Source of the DNA: Hydractinia symbiolongicarpus
Lineage: Eukaryota; Cnidaria; Hydrozoa; Anthoathecata; Hydractiniidae
NCBI RefSeq assembly: GCF_029227915.1
Contig: NC_079882.1
Span: forward strand, 20,343,001-20,403,000
Direction of reading: 5' to 3'
DNA length: 60,000 nucleotides
Made by a program: the position numbers and the translations under genes. The notes beneath the pieces were generated by a model. The model was not told the DNA's origin and made no database searches. It saw only the letters and a program-made list of their open reading frames with translations. Of this stretch, positions 28,101 to 40,100 are shown one piece after another. The first letter of the stretch is position 1; each line of letters begins with the position of its first letter.

Positions 28101-31100
28101 AATTCTAAATTTGTATTTGAGTTGCTTCATCCAACACGTCCCCTCCAGCATGATGTGTTCATTCATTTGACTTTTCGCCATTACTCTAGGAGCCGGGGGG
28201 GGGGGAGTATGCACTTCAATGTACACTAGGTCTGACTTCAAATCCTGAAAGTACATGATGGAAAGTTCAGAAAAAACTACTTACTTTCCCATTTTGGTTA
28301 TATATCAATCGATCACAAATTTAATACTGATCAATAATCACATTAGAACTTGGGTCTGAAAATGTACCGTTCAAAAGTTAGAAGCATTTAAGTGAAGCAT
28401 ACTAAACTAAAAATTTCAATACTGATCATAATTTGGAGTATTGTAAATTATTTTATTCAGGCTCTTGATAAAAAATCTTGATCAAACGATAAGAGTAAAA
28501 CGACACTATATATATAAAAAACTATTATAACAAAAATATCATGCGCCTTTGTTCGTTGATGATATAGAGATTTACTAATTTCATCCGAATGGGTTTTGAC
28601 ACTCTTCGCGTTTGCAGTTACAATATTGACAACAGTTAATGTTATTTATTCGACATATACAGACATTAGCTCGAGCACATTTCAGACAGTTGCAAGGCTG
28701 TGGTAAATCATCAGGCAAAACGTCATCTTCAGTTATTTTTGGCTTCAGGCAATCACCTTCTTCATCCAATACGTAGCCGTAATGTGTTGGATCTATGTCA
28801 ATACTTCTCACAAATGGGGCATGTAACCATACATACGTTTGAAGATAGGCACGTTTAATATGTAATATTGCACTCGACGATGTGGGAGGAAGCTTCTCTA
28901 AATCTAACAGTTGCGATTTTTTATAATAGATCTTGTTTCGTAACTGATCAAATGTTGTAATGTCCTTATCTTTTGAAATACAATGTACCATAAAATGTTG
29001 TGCTAAGTCGACTAATTCTTCATTCAAAGTAGATACACCAAAGAAAGATAGTTCACCAAAACAACTTCCAGACGCAACTTTTAATGCTGCTGTTTTTGTT
29101 CCAATTTTGCTTGTTGTGTCGCATCCTATAAAAAAAGATTTCATGAATTGCATGTTTAAAGTGAATGAACAGTTAAATTTTGAATACATGTTTACATTGC
29201 AGGTCTACAGTTACTACATTAACAAATGTACTCAATATTCTCAAATTATGGTTCAACCTGTTAATGCATGCACAGCTGGTAAGATATGTATAACTTCAGG
29301 AGCAATCCTCTCTGCCAGGTCATGAACAGGAAATGCAACTGTTGTACCGCTCCTACCGCTGACTACCCACAACTCATTCAAACCATTGAAAATCCAACGC
29401 TTAAAATGGTAAACAGAACATACAAAAACATCAGTATCTGGAGAAGCAACTATAACTTTCTCAAATCTTTCTTCTGAGATTGACTGGCTAACATGGTACA
29501 TGATGCGATCATCAGCTTCTTCGTGATCATTGCTGAGTGATGGAACAACAGATCTCTCCCCATTGCAAAGCTTCAAACAAGATGTTATATCATCGGTGTT
29601 TGCACCACCAAGGAAAACAGGAATTTCTGATCGACAACACTCAATCATCCAATTGATGAACATTTGCTGGAGACCCATTTTGTTTTCTGAGGATGACCAA
29701 AACCTATCCATTTCAACAGGTAATTGCTGCTTGAAGTGTGTAATTTTGACTTCGATTGGATCAGCTTTCATTCTCCTATTACGTTCATCTTGTTTGATAC
29801 TTTGTTGAAGGTACAGATCGAATATTATGTCTATCCTTTCACAGTTTTTCGATAGGTTGACAAATATCTTCCATAATGCCTTTGCAAAATCTTCGTATGT
29901 CTTCAATTTCATTTTTTTGGTAGGTAATTTACGAGCATAACCCATAAAATCGATAGCAATCATTGATTTCATTTCCACATTATTTGGAACATTTGCTGGG
30001 CAATCTTCCTTCAAAAGCTTTTTCATTTCTTGCGCGAGCTCTGATTTAGGGGACTTCCTTAGGTTTCCATCTTTAGTCAGGTAAAACGAAGTACTTGATA
30101 CTTCATATGACAGAAGATTTTCGACATTGTATTGTCTAAGACGTGCATAATCCATTATTCGAAGAAAAGATATAGTTTCTTTTTTGACATCGAATGTATG
30201 CAAACGTTTTGCTTTTGTTGAAGATCGAGTCATTGGTATTGTATCAAACAACTTCTTGCTTTTTTCTTCAAGTCTTTCAATCTTGAATTTTTTGTAAGAC
30301 TCCTGTCCCAAAGTGATACTTTTCAAGTAAAATTCAGCAGATTTATCATTTAACTTTGCTCCAGTGGCTATATTCATTATGTAATTTTCCAATGCATTAA
30401 ATGACATTAACATTTGATTTTTTTCGTTTTGGTTTAACTTCAAGATCTTCTGTGCTTGTTGCTGTTTCATTCCTACTTTCAAATCTCTCTTTAGAACGTA
30501 CATACCGGGGATAGCAAGTATTGACATGGTAGTTGATATCATCGTATTAACTCAATGGTATCCCCTTCAATAAATCATCATTCAAACTTTTTGAACAGTT
30601 AAATATAGCATTTCTTCCATTCTCTGTACTTGTAAGTTTCTTGTTTCCCTTATTATCTTGTTTTTTCTGACAAATAATACACTTGGTAAGGTCTTTTGTA
30701 CTCTTTTTACTATCTTCTTTTGTACAAGACGGTGCATGTAGCTTTGTGGGCGATTCAACACTAGTCATTGCATATTTTTAGTTCTAAATACATAAAAAGA
30801 GAAATTTTTATATCATGCACGATGAACAAGAGCTATAAAATATCACGAGACAAAACTTACAATTCATTCGCATGATAGTATTCACATGTAATTTATTTAC
30901 TTTTTGTCCACACTTTAGGTATGATTTCTATACTCAATATAAAACAATACAAACCTGCAAAATTAGCAATGATCTTCAATTAAAATGCAACATGTAGTAA
31001 ACAAGAAAATATACACAACATTTTTTTGAAAAGACAATATATTTTTTGAAAAGATAAGATACCGAACTTCACTTAAATGCTTCTAACTTTTGAAAGGTAC

Positions 31101-34100
31101 ATTTTCAGACCCAAGTTCTAATGTGATTATTGATCAGTATTAAATTTGTGATCGATTGATATATAACATGACCATATTTGGAAAATTACGCCCTTATGCA
31201 TTTTTTGAGCCCTTCCGCCATCTTTCCCGCCAAACGACCATGAACCAAAATGGGAAAGTAAGTTTTGACCTTTCCATCATGTACTTTCAGGATTTGAAGT
31301 CAGACCTAGTGTACATTGAAGTGCATACTCAACCCCCCCCCCCCAGGCTTCTAGAGTACATGGAGGACCTTGCAGCTATCATGATTTTAAACAAGTTATT
31401 GGATTCCGATGATGAAACACCGACCAGGGGAAAAACACGAAGCTGGCCGAAAAGACGAAAAGAAAGAAGATATTTTACAAATAATATACAAGAACTGATG
31501 ATAGAAGACAGACAAGGATTTCAGGAAACGTTTATCTTTGTTTTTATTGAAGCAGTTGTCGTTTCCAAAGCTGTCGCGATTTCCGAGTATGCTATTTCTT
31601 CTATGCCTTGTTTTTGATAATCAGGGTGTTGTAGGTCCCATCAACATGGACTTCCTTCTAACATATCAATCAGTAGGGTTATATCCAATCTTTTGGTGCC
31701 TTTGTTTTGGAGTCTTTTTCTTTTTTTCTTTATTAGCCTTGTTTTCGGTCAATTCAGTTTTTTAAGCATCCTTTTCCTTTTTTTGTTTTTCAAATGTTTC
31801 ACCTGGTTGGTAGATATCGTCTTCAGAATCACTGGCCATAGCTGCCATCCTGACTTTTTCTGCTTCTTCTCGCTATTTACAAATGATTTTTCACGCACTC
31901 TCGATATATTTATTTACAAGCATTCCATTGAAAAAAACGTTCGAAAATATGTTTGAGAATTCGAATATTACGTAATATACTTGGGAAATCGTAAAATGTT
32001 TGATGAAATTTGACTCAAATACATCCAACATGAAAATGTATGAAAATTGTGTTGGATGAAGCTGAAAATGTTAGATGAAAAGTTTGCCGTCGATCGCATC
32101 AAGAGCGTGTGGGAAATTCCAGCGTTCTTCAAATTTTCCGCAACCTTAAGCCATTGTGCTTTTGTTGCGGGGATTTTGATAAAATCAGCTGTCAGACGTT
32201 CAACCACCGCCTTACAGCAACCTTTTACAATGTAAGACACTGCATTCATTGAAATGCAGTACTGAAAGCTTAGTGATTTAAATGACTCTCCATTGGCCAA
32301 ATAACGGAGGGTTAAGGCCAGTCGTTTGTCTGCTTCAATCGGTCTAGTCCCACCAACTATTTCCTTTCGCGAGATAAGGTCAAAAATTTTGCTCAGTACA
32401 AATTCGAAATCTTCCACATCCATCCGGAACATTTCCGAAAATTTTGTCTGTCTTCTATCATCAGTTCTTGGATAATATTTGTAAAATATTCTCTTTCTTT
32501 TTACTTTTCAGTCAGTTTCGTGTTTTCCCCTGGTCGGTTGTTTTTCATCACTGGAATCCAATAACTCGTTTAAAATCAAATAGCTGCAGGGTCCGCCATG
32601 GTGAAAAATCAAATGAATGAACACGTCATGTTGGATGAAACGTGTTGGATGAACTAACTCAAATACAAATATCAAATTTTTTAACTTTCGAAATTTAAAC
32701 AAATTTTTATTCAACATCATCCAACATTCGAACCAAAATGTTGAATGAAATGTTGGCTGCATTTTAGCCGGCATTTAATCAGGTCAAATCAACTCCAGTC
32801 GAAAAAAAAAATAAAAAAGAGTACCAAAAACGACCTTGATAAAGCTGTTTGTCTATGTTTAAAAACGCGCGTTCACAAAATATTCCTGTCAACGGAATTA
32901 TTATCAAGGAAGCAAAAGCCTGGACCTTCCTGATTTTAAAGCTTCCAAAGGTTGGCTGGATAAATGCATAACATATTTTATTTAAATTTCGTGTGATTCA
33001 ACCTTAGTTAATTCTACATATATTTGACGGTTTAAAGTAAATATAAATAAAAAGTGTTTTTCATCCAAGTTCCAAGACAAAAATTTAAGCGAAAATTTCA
33101 TTTTTTCGTATCTCTCGATATAACGAACCTTCGATATAACGAACTTTTTTTCCATTCCCTTTGGGGGTTCGTTTTATCGAGAGTCTATTGTATTTAATTT
33201 CTTATTTCTAATTTATCCAGTTCATTCAGTACAGTATCTACTCGATCATTCTCTAAGCAACTCATTAATGAGATTAGATTTATTGAAAATCGTGTCCATT
33301 TTGTTTCCCTATCTTTTGCCATACTTCGACTACTATACTAGCAATCAGTACTCGACAATGGAGATTTTTATTTTATTCGGTACTCTTGATTAAGCTGCGA
33401 TATTTTTACCTACTGCTGACCCGTTCTGTTTCTATTGATCCCACATTTTCAGATTTCTTTTCCTTTTAAAAAAGCTGTAATAATACGTATTTTTTAGTTG
33501 TCCTCAACACCTTGGAAAGTTGACTTATTTAAACATCTGGCTTAATAATCAAGGTACCTCTCCGGACTGGTACATCAAGCAAATTATTGTCAAGGATATG
33601 TCGACCGGGGAAATTTCGTAAGTTCATCGTATAACACTATCATTCAAGGCGTTGGGAAGAGGAGAAGTTTGATGTTTAGTAAAATTTATTAATTCTCTTT
33701 TGGATGGTGCTGTGTACGGCTTAAACGGAACAAAAACGCTGTCTTCGAATTCAAATAAATTCAGAATGGTTTAAGTCATATTCATTAGGAAATGGAATGG
33801 CATTGTTGGCCCCATTCCGATATGTTGTGACAAAAAATCAGCGCTTGATAGAAACCTTTATTAATGTTTTTTTTACTTATTAAAAGTTTTTTTTCTTCTA
33901 GTTACTTTCCATTTCATAACTGGTTTTCGTTATCGAGAGGAGTTCGTCAGCTTAGCTGTCGACTTGTTGCTACAGAAAAGTCGTGCCATTCAATTATCCA
34001 GGTATACACTTCACTGCCATCGACTTTGATATATTTGCTTACATGTACTGTTTTGCTGGTAGATATAGTAAACATTTTTTTCTTTTTCAGAATGTTTTGG

Positions 34101-37100
34101 AGAAGTTTTTGGATTATCACATGTGGCTATCAATCACAGTTGGTCCAACTAAGTCAAGTTTCTCTACTTTTGAGGTAATTATTGATTGCAAACTTCTCTT
34201 TACCTGCTATTTCTCTCTGAAATTTCACGATGTGGTGTCTGTTTTAATGTGTTTATCGTGCCGCCCTCTGTACTAACGACTGACAATTTTTATGATGTCA
34301 TGTGAGGTTAGCAGGTGGTCGCATCCAGTAAACTGAGCAAAAGGTTTAAACTCGCATTCCGCAACATCTCGTGGTAACTTTACTTCGTTAGTAACGAAAA
34401 GCTCCGACGAATGACATTTTTGCTAAAAAAAAACCTCTGATGTCCCTTAATTAAATTTTACTGGAAACTGTCGGCCGCCTGGCGATAATGAGTTATTGAT
34501 TCACTGGATATAATGCATCATAAAAAATTCTTGTGTGTTTGTAACATAGGACCACATTGGACAACGTAGGACAACAACATTTACAACTCCACAAAGAAAA
34601 CGGGATAATTTATATTGCGGAATAAAAACGCATGAGCGAATATAACTAGAGTGATTTAATATCGATGTGAAAAATCTCAGCGAGATGAACTTTAGAGAGA
34701 TAAATAATATTCTGGGCTAACTTATCCGATAATTTGCCGCATTGAAACTTTTTGTTTTTAATTATAAATGTTTTTCTTTTTAGAGGTTATCATGTGTAAT
34801 GTCATCAATCGTGTTATATTTCGTGACAGCCATTGTTCTGTTTCATGACATCATTAAGCAGGTAGAAACCTTTACGACTCGCTGCTTTGGTGTATATGTT
34901 TACTGATTTAGTTTTAATTAAAACCTTTCAGATCATGACATGTATTTTATTTTTAGAATGATGAACTGCTCAGTATTCTGCACATCAAATCCAGCCAGGT
35001 CATTCTTGTTGCGTTTTTCATTGTGTGCACGCAACTCCCGCTTCTACTTGTGTTGTCATGTTTCTTTCGAAACAGTTTACTGGTCAATAAATCGCGAAAA
35101 TCTAAGCAACATAGGAGGAGGGGGATAAAAAGGAGTAACAAAGTGATGGATTCTTATGATGTCGATGCAGGTAAGTAGTTTAAAAATTTTACACCCCTTT
35201 TTTAAGCAGCTAGCTGCGTTATAATTTTTACTAACTTTACTTATTATTTTCTTCTTCTTAAGGAATCAACTCTGGTTTGGAGACAAAGCAACTGGGAGCA
35301 ATGTATTACAATACTGTTCTTCAAGAGCAAGTGAGTACCAATTCTTTACACAATTTGTGATTATATTTCAATGTTATAGGTAGTTTGCAAGGACTGTAAA
35401 AAGTAATGCATATCATACATATCACAATTTTCCTACTACTTATTTTAATTTTTTAATTGACTCTTTCCAGACGAATAAAGTGCTTAATAAATTGCTCAGA
35501 TTTGACCTACTACTTAGTTTTTGGCGCTCAGTACATCAGCATTGATGCATAGTGCTCAGGGCGTTCGTATTGATTCACAGCGCTCAGAGCGTTCATATTG
35601 ACGCATTGCGTTCAGAGCGTTCGTATTGATGCATAGCGCTCAGGGCGTTCATATTGATGCATTGCGCTTAGGGCGTTTGTATTGATGCATAGCGTTCACA
35701 GCGTTTTGTATTGATGCACAGCGCCCAGGGCGTTCATATTGATGCATTGCGCTCAAGGCGTTTGTGTTAATGCATGGCGCTCAGGACTTTTGTATTGATG
35801 TATGGCACTGAGGGCCTTTGTGTTGGTATTTAATTGAATCTTAATGTTTCAGTGAACTCAAGAGTAATTACGAACAAGCATTGTCTTTAGATTAGTTTGT
35901 ATAATCTTGCTGTTACATCAGAATCCGAGAAAACAAATTTTGCAGGTATGCCAAGCACGTTTTTGTTACACTGTGACGGACAACAATGCGGATGATATGA
36001 TTGCATAAATTAACTTTACTTTTAGTTGCGTGGACATTTGACTTACCCTATCACGTTCGGACAGTAGCTTCCATTGCCACCTTTCTTATCATAATACTTG
36101 GAATGTTATACATTTGGTGGAGGTCGCTTAGGTGAGTATTTTTCTTTTTTTATTTTATTTTTTTATTTTTAAAATCTTAGTATAATTTATTTTTAAATTT
36201 TGCGATATTTCTTACAACTTCAAACCTGATCAGATATAAAAATTGTTGGACAAAATTTTCATCATACAAAATGTCACTTTGAGCATTTTTTTGTCGCTTT
36301 TGCTCATTTTTTAAATTTTTTTTTTTTTTTGAGTCAAAAAGACACTTAAAACAACTGTGGAATGTAGCTATTAAATGTATATTATAACACATGATTTGTC
36401 GGACAAAATTTTCCCTGAACAAAGTTTTCCCCTTAAAAAATTCTCATCATTTGTCCGACATTTTCATCCGATAAGGCACTTTTTTTACTCTTCAGAGAGC
36501 CTCAAAATGAGTGGGTTTTCACATTTTGTTACGTTTGTTTTGTTACTTTAGTTTACCAACAGATTTAGTAACCACCTGGATGCAGTTGGTGTGCATGGCA
36601 ATATCATTTGATATTTTTGTTGTCAGTCCTGTTGTGGTACGTTTGTAGGAAGATGTGAGGTGTGGAATGGTGTAGGATAAATTCTACATGTGGTATATTC
36701 TTATATTTATGTTTAGGCCTTAGTTCAGTGTTGCCTGTCTCAAGTTTGTAAATGTTGGGGAACAAACTATGAATATTTGTTTAACATCAATTCGACATGT
36801 TTGAAGAACAACAAATTTGACATGGCGAAATCTGATGACAGTGTAAAGGTAACGGCAAAAGGAACGCAACAATACCAAATTCTCGTTTAGTCTTGCTGCT
36901 GTTATTGTTTTCGTTGTTGTTGTTTTTGGTTGTTATTGTTGTTGTTATTTTTGTTGTTGCTGTTGTTATTTTTGTTGTTTTTATTATTGTTTTTATTTGT
37001 TGTTGTTGTTGTTATTGTTGTTGTTATTATTGTTGTTGTTGTTGTTATTTTTGTTTTTATTTTAGTTATTGTTATAGTTTTTTAAATCAATTTATTTTAT

Positions 37101-40100
37101 GTCTGCCCAAAATTAGCGTCACATCGGCAGAATTTTGTGTCACGTGGGCAATTTATTTCTTGTTTGTGATGTACGGTCTCAGACGTTCGTATATTTAAGT
37201 TTTAAACGAAATAGAATAAAACACCCGGGTGCCGACTTGATAGGCTGCCCATATTAAAAAACAAACGGAAATATATATTGAATGACAGGAAAGCCTTATT
37301 ATTATTGTTCTGCCCGTCTTCTTTTTAGAGGAGGAAAAAAAGTGCTAATAAGAGTTTAAATTTTGTGTTACATTTTTCCTAGTAGTGGTGTTCTTTAAAT
37401 TTTGATTTGAGCTTGTTTCAAACTCTTTGTTTATTAACGATCATGTAATATACCTTCTGTTGTCACATTTTCGGAGCGGTGCAATGTGTGATTAAGTGTT
37501 GATCTATTGGATACATTACAGGCGTTGGCTGTACGACACAGAGCAAGATTTATTCGTTATGCACAACCAATACCAACATCTGAACTGAAGAAGAAGAAAA
37601 ATAAGTTGGGAAAGAAACTGAAATTGAAGAAGGTTGTGAAGTAAGTTCCTTAGTGCTTTAGAATACGTTGCATCTTTCGTAGAAACTCGTTTTTTGTGTT
37701 TATTTTATAAGAACCTAGTTTATAAGAACATTAAAGCTAAGATTTTACTTAATATTAAGAACGTATTAAGATAATTAAGAACACATTAAGAGCCTGAATT
37801 CCTTCATAGATTAACGATTACTACAATACAGTTTGTCTTTCCTTTTCGTTTTCATTAAGATTTCAATGAGATAAACTTCAAAACCTAATATTTCTTCGGA
37901 ATGCTATAAAATCTTCATCAATGTCCATAAATTTTACCATGTATTCATTTTTATCAAGAACACAAATAAGAACATTGAGTCTGAAAATGTAAATAAAAGA
38001 AACACATCCAGTCTCAGCTGAAATATAGAAGTTCTAGAATAAATGTATAACCATTTGGTTTGATATAGAATATTTGTAGAGATGATTCAGTTACTTAAAC
38101 CTTACAAGATCGTGTAAGATTGTAGGCATGATACGGGGAAAATAATGTATTTAGGCTAAAAAAATCAAATTCTGTATTCCAGGAGAGTCATTCTGGGTGT
38201 TGGCTTGTTGGTAATGTGTGGTGTGATCATCTCACAAGAGAAAATACACGACGTTGCAGAAGCGAGAACATTTGTGCGGTAATTTTTTTATGTTTATTAT
38301 GGATTTGATTATTAGGTTCTTGTTCGTGTCCCTTTCAGATTACCATAGACCTTAGGCTGGGTTATTTTAGGTTATTAATTATAAATAAGAATTTATAATA
38401 ATAATTCTTATTAACTTTAATATAATTTTTAGAAATAAATTACTGGTAGATACCTTGACCAATGTTATAACAAGAAAAGAATTTTGGTCCTGGAGCGAAG
38501 CAATATTGCCTAATTTTATTTCTTATGAGAACTGGCATTGGTCATTTGATAATATCAAGGTAAGTTGTGTTTTGCAAGAATGCCTGCCTGTTACTCCATT
38601 TGGTCAATTTGAGTACTAATTTATGTGAGTATCTGTCTGTAGAGACAACATACATTTGCCTTGAGAACAATTGGAGTTGTACTGATGGATAGAAGAATCG
38701 ATGGCGTCATAGAATCTACACCAATCGTTGGTAATAAGTAAGTGTATTTTTACCACATATCATATAATTTTTTTTATATATTAATAATTATAATTCTCGA
38801 CCGGTGATATTTTTGTGATATTTAGAAGTGCTATTGTGGCGATGCTACAGAAAATGAAGATAGAAGATTATTTTAGTAAAGAAGTTGATCTGGTTACATT
38901 CAAAACAAACGTGATGAGTATTTTTAATGGCAACCCGATGTATAGGTACGTCACATTGAAAACACTTGTTTATTCTTCTCGATGTTTTCTGAATGCCGAG
39001 AAAAGATTTGGAAGAAGTAAAAAAAAAAAAGAAAGCGTTCTCTTTGTGTTAATTATCCAAGTACACAACGAAGTATAAAGTAAAATATCATTTCTAAATA
39101 TCTACTTAAGTTCGTGAGTTAATTTCCCCTTCTTTTACAGACGATTCAAAGTATAGTCCACGTTCAAAACTTCAACTGTATCTCGAATTTTCAATTACAA
39201 AAATTAATTTTTTACATTAGTTCGGTCAAAATCTCATTTAAACAACAGCCCACTGGAATATTAATTAACACCGAAGATGTTCAAACAGTCTACGCTAATT
39301 TTACGAATACTACAGAAAAGACTTGTGTCATCATATGTCAAGTATGTATCTATTAGATTTCAGTATCTGATGAAGATATTAGTGTAAGAAACCACAGTTA
39401 TAACAATCTAACTTTTAAGATTGGAATGCGCGTGATAAATGATTTTTGTTTTCGTTAAAGGCTTTGCTTGGTCTACTTCTTTGGATTATGATCTTTGACA
39501 TTTATCACAAATCATTGGAAACATCTTGGAGTGGGTTGTTACGTTTGACAACCATTTTAAACGTAAGTCTCTCTCTACTTTAACCTGTTTCTGCTTATTT
39601 GCAAAATTACTCACGTTACTACCATTCTGTCGCTTACCTGCAAATTTACCCGCATTACTACCATTTTGTCGCTTACCTGCAAATTTACCCGCATTACTAC
39701 CATTTTGTCGCTTACCTGCAAATTTACCCGCATTGCTGCCATTTTGTCTTTCGCTTACTCGCCTTACTAACCTTTTTGTATTTCGCTTACCTGCAAATTT
39801 ACCCGCGATACTACCATTTTGTTTTAGACTGTGTTACTTATCTGTGGTACCATCGTTAGCTTATCCAGCATTTTGGAATTTGTCTGCGGATATTATTTGC
39901 AGGACATTCTAGATTTAATGGAGTTTGATGACCACGAAAGTCATGACATATATGTCAACATATTAAATCTCGTTTTATTCAAACAGGTATTGCTTTTAAC
40001 ATTCGTTTATTTAAAATTCATTTCAGGTCATATTTCAACAAAACATTCAAAATGTATTTAACGTGGTTCTTATTTTTATTTTAGTTTATTTACCACACAA

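Larger units (their letters stand above)
28182..31358 (-). mobile_element. Inner layer: 3.2-kb TIR element encoding a FEN/XPG-like protein
   Basis: TACTCTAGGAGCC...G-run at the left is mirrored by C-run...GGCTTCTAGAGTA at the right. The inverted repeats are about 216 bp (left, to 28,397) and 293 bp (right, from 31,066), the right arm carrying about 80 bp extra (31,169-31,249). A 3-bp CAT is duplicated at 28,179-28,181 and 31,359-31,361. Removing the element restores 'ttcgccatggaggacc', which matches the mirrored Harbinger arm 'ttcaccatggcggaccc', so both ends and the insertion are well defined. The only gene is the nuclease-like ORF listed next. The superfamily is unrecognised by me. Confidence 0.8.
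28011..32775. mobile_element. Middle layer: Harbinger-like foldback element
   Basis: Ends AGGCCGGCT / AGCCGGCATT with TAA on both sides (28,008-28,010 and 32,776-32,778), fitting the 3-bp TAA/TTA duplication of PIF/Harbinger. Inverted arms of about 170 bp are recognisable ('caacatttcatccaacattt'). If the inner insertion is removed they extend to about 350 bp, because 31,359-31,530 mirrors 32,425-32,600. The element carries two decayed minus-strand genes: a HARBI1-like transposase and a MADF protein, the usual two-gene set of Harbinger elements. Confidence 0.8.
27667..33192. mobile_element. Outer Tigger/pogo-like MITE, split by later insertions
   Basis: The left arm (about 27,667-27,870) repeats 'ctcgatataac' and 'gaaccaaagttcgttcccc'. 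The right arm (33,110-33,192) is its inverse, ending CGAGAGTCTATTGTA. The style 'AGACTCTCGATATAACGAAC' is typical of pogo/Tigger-derived repeats. The two arms are now separated by the 4.77-kb Harbinger-like element, so this is the oldest of three nested insertions. No transposase of its own survives. Confidence 0.65.

Noticed and set aside
36893-37198. Val/Cys-rich small membrane protein
   Set aside because: It is a translation of a (GTT)n microsatellite.
39526-39912. Leu/Pro/Ala-rich repeat protein
   Set aside because: It is the open frame of the 39-bp intronic repeat, in a different frame from polycystin.
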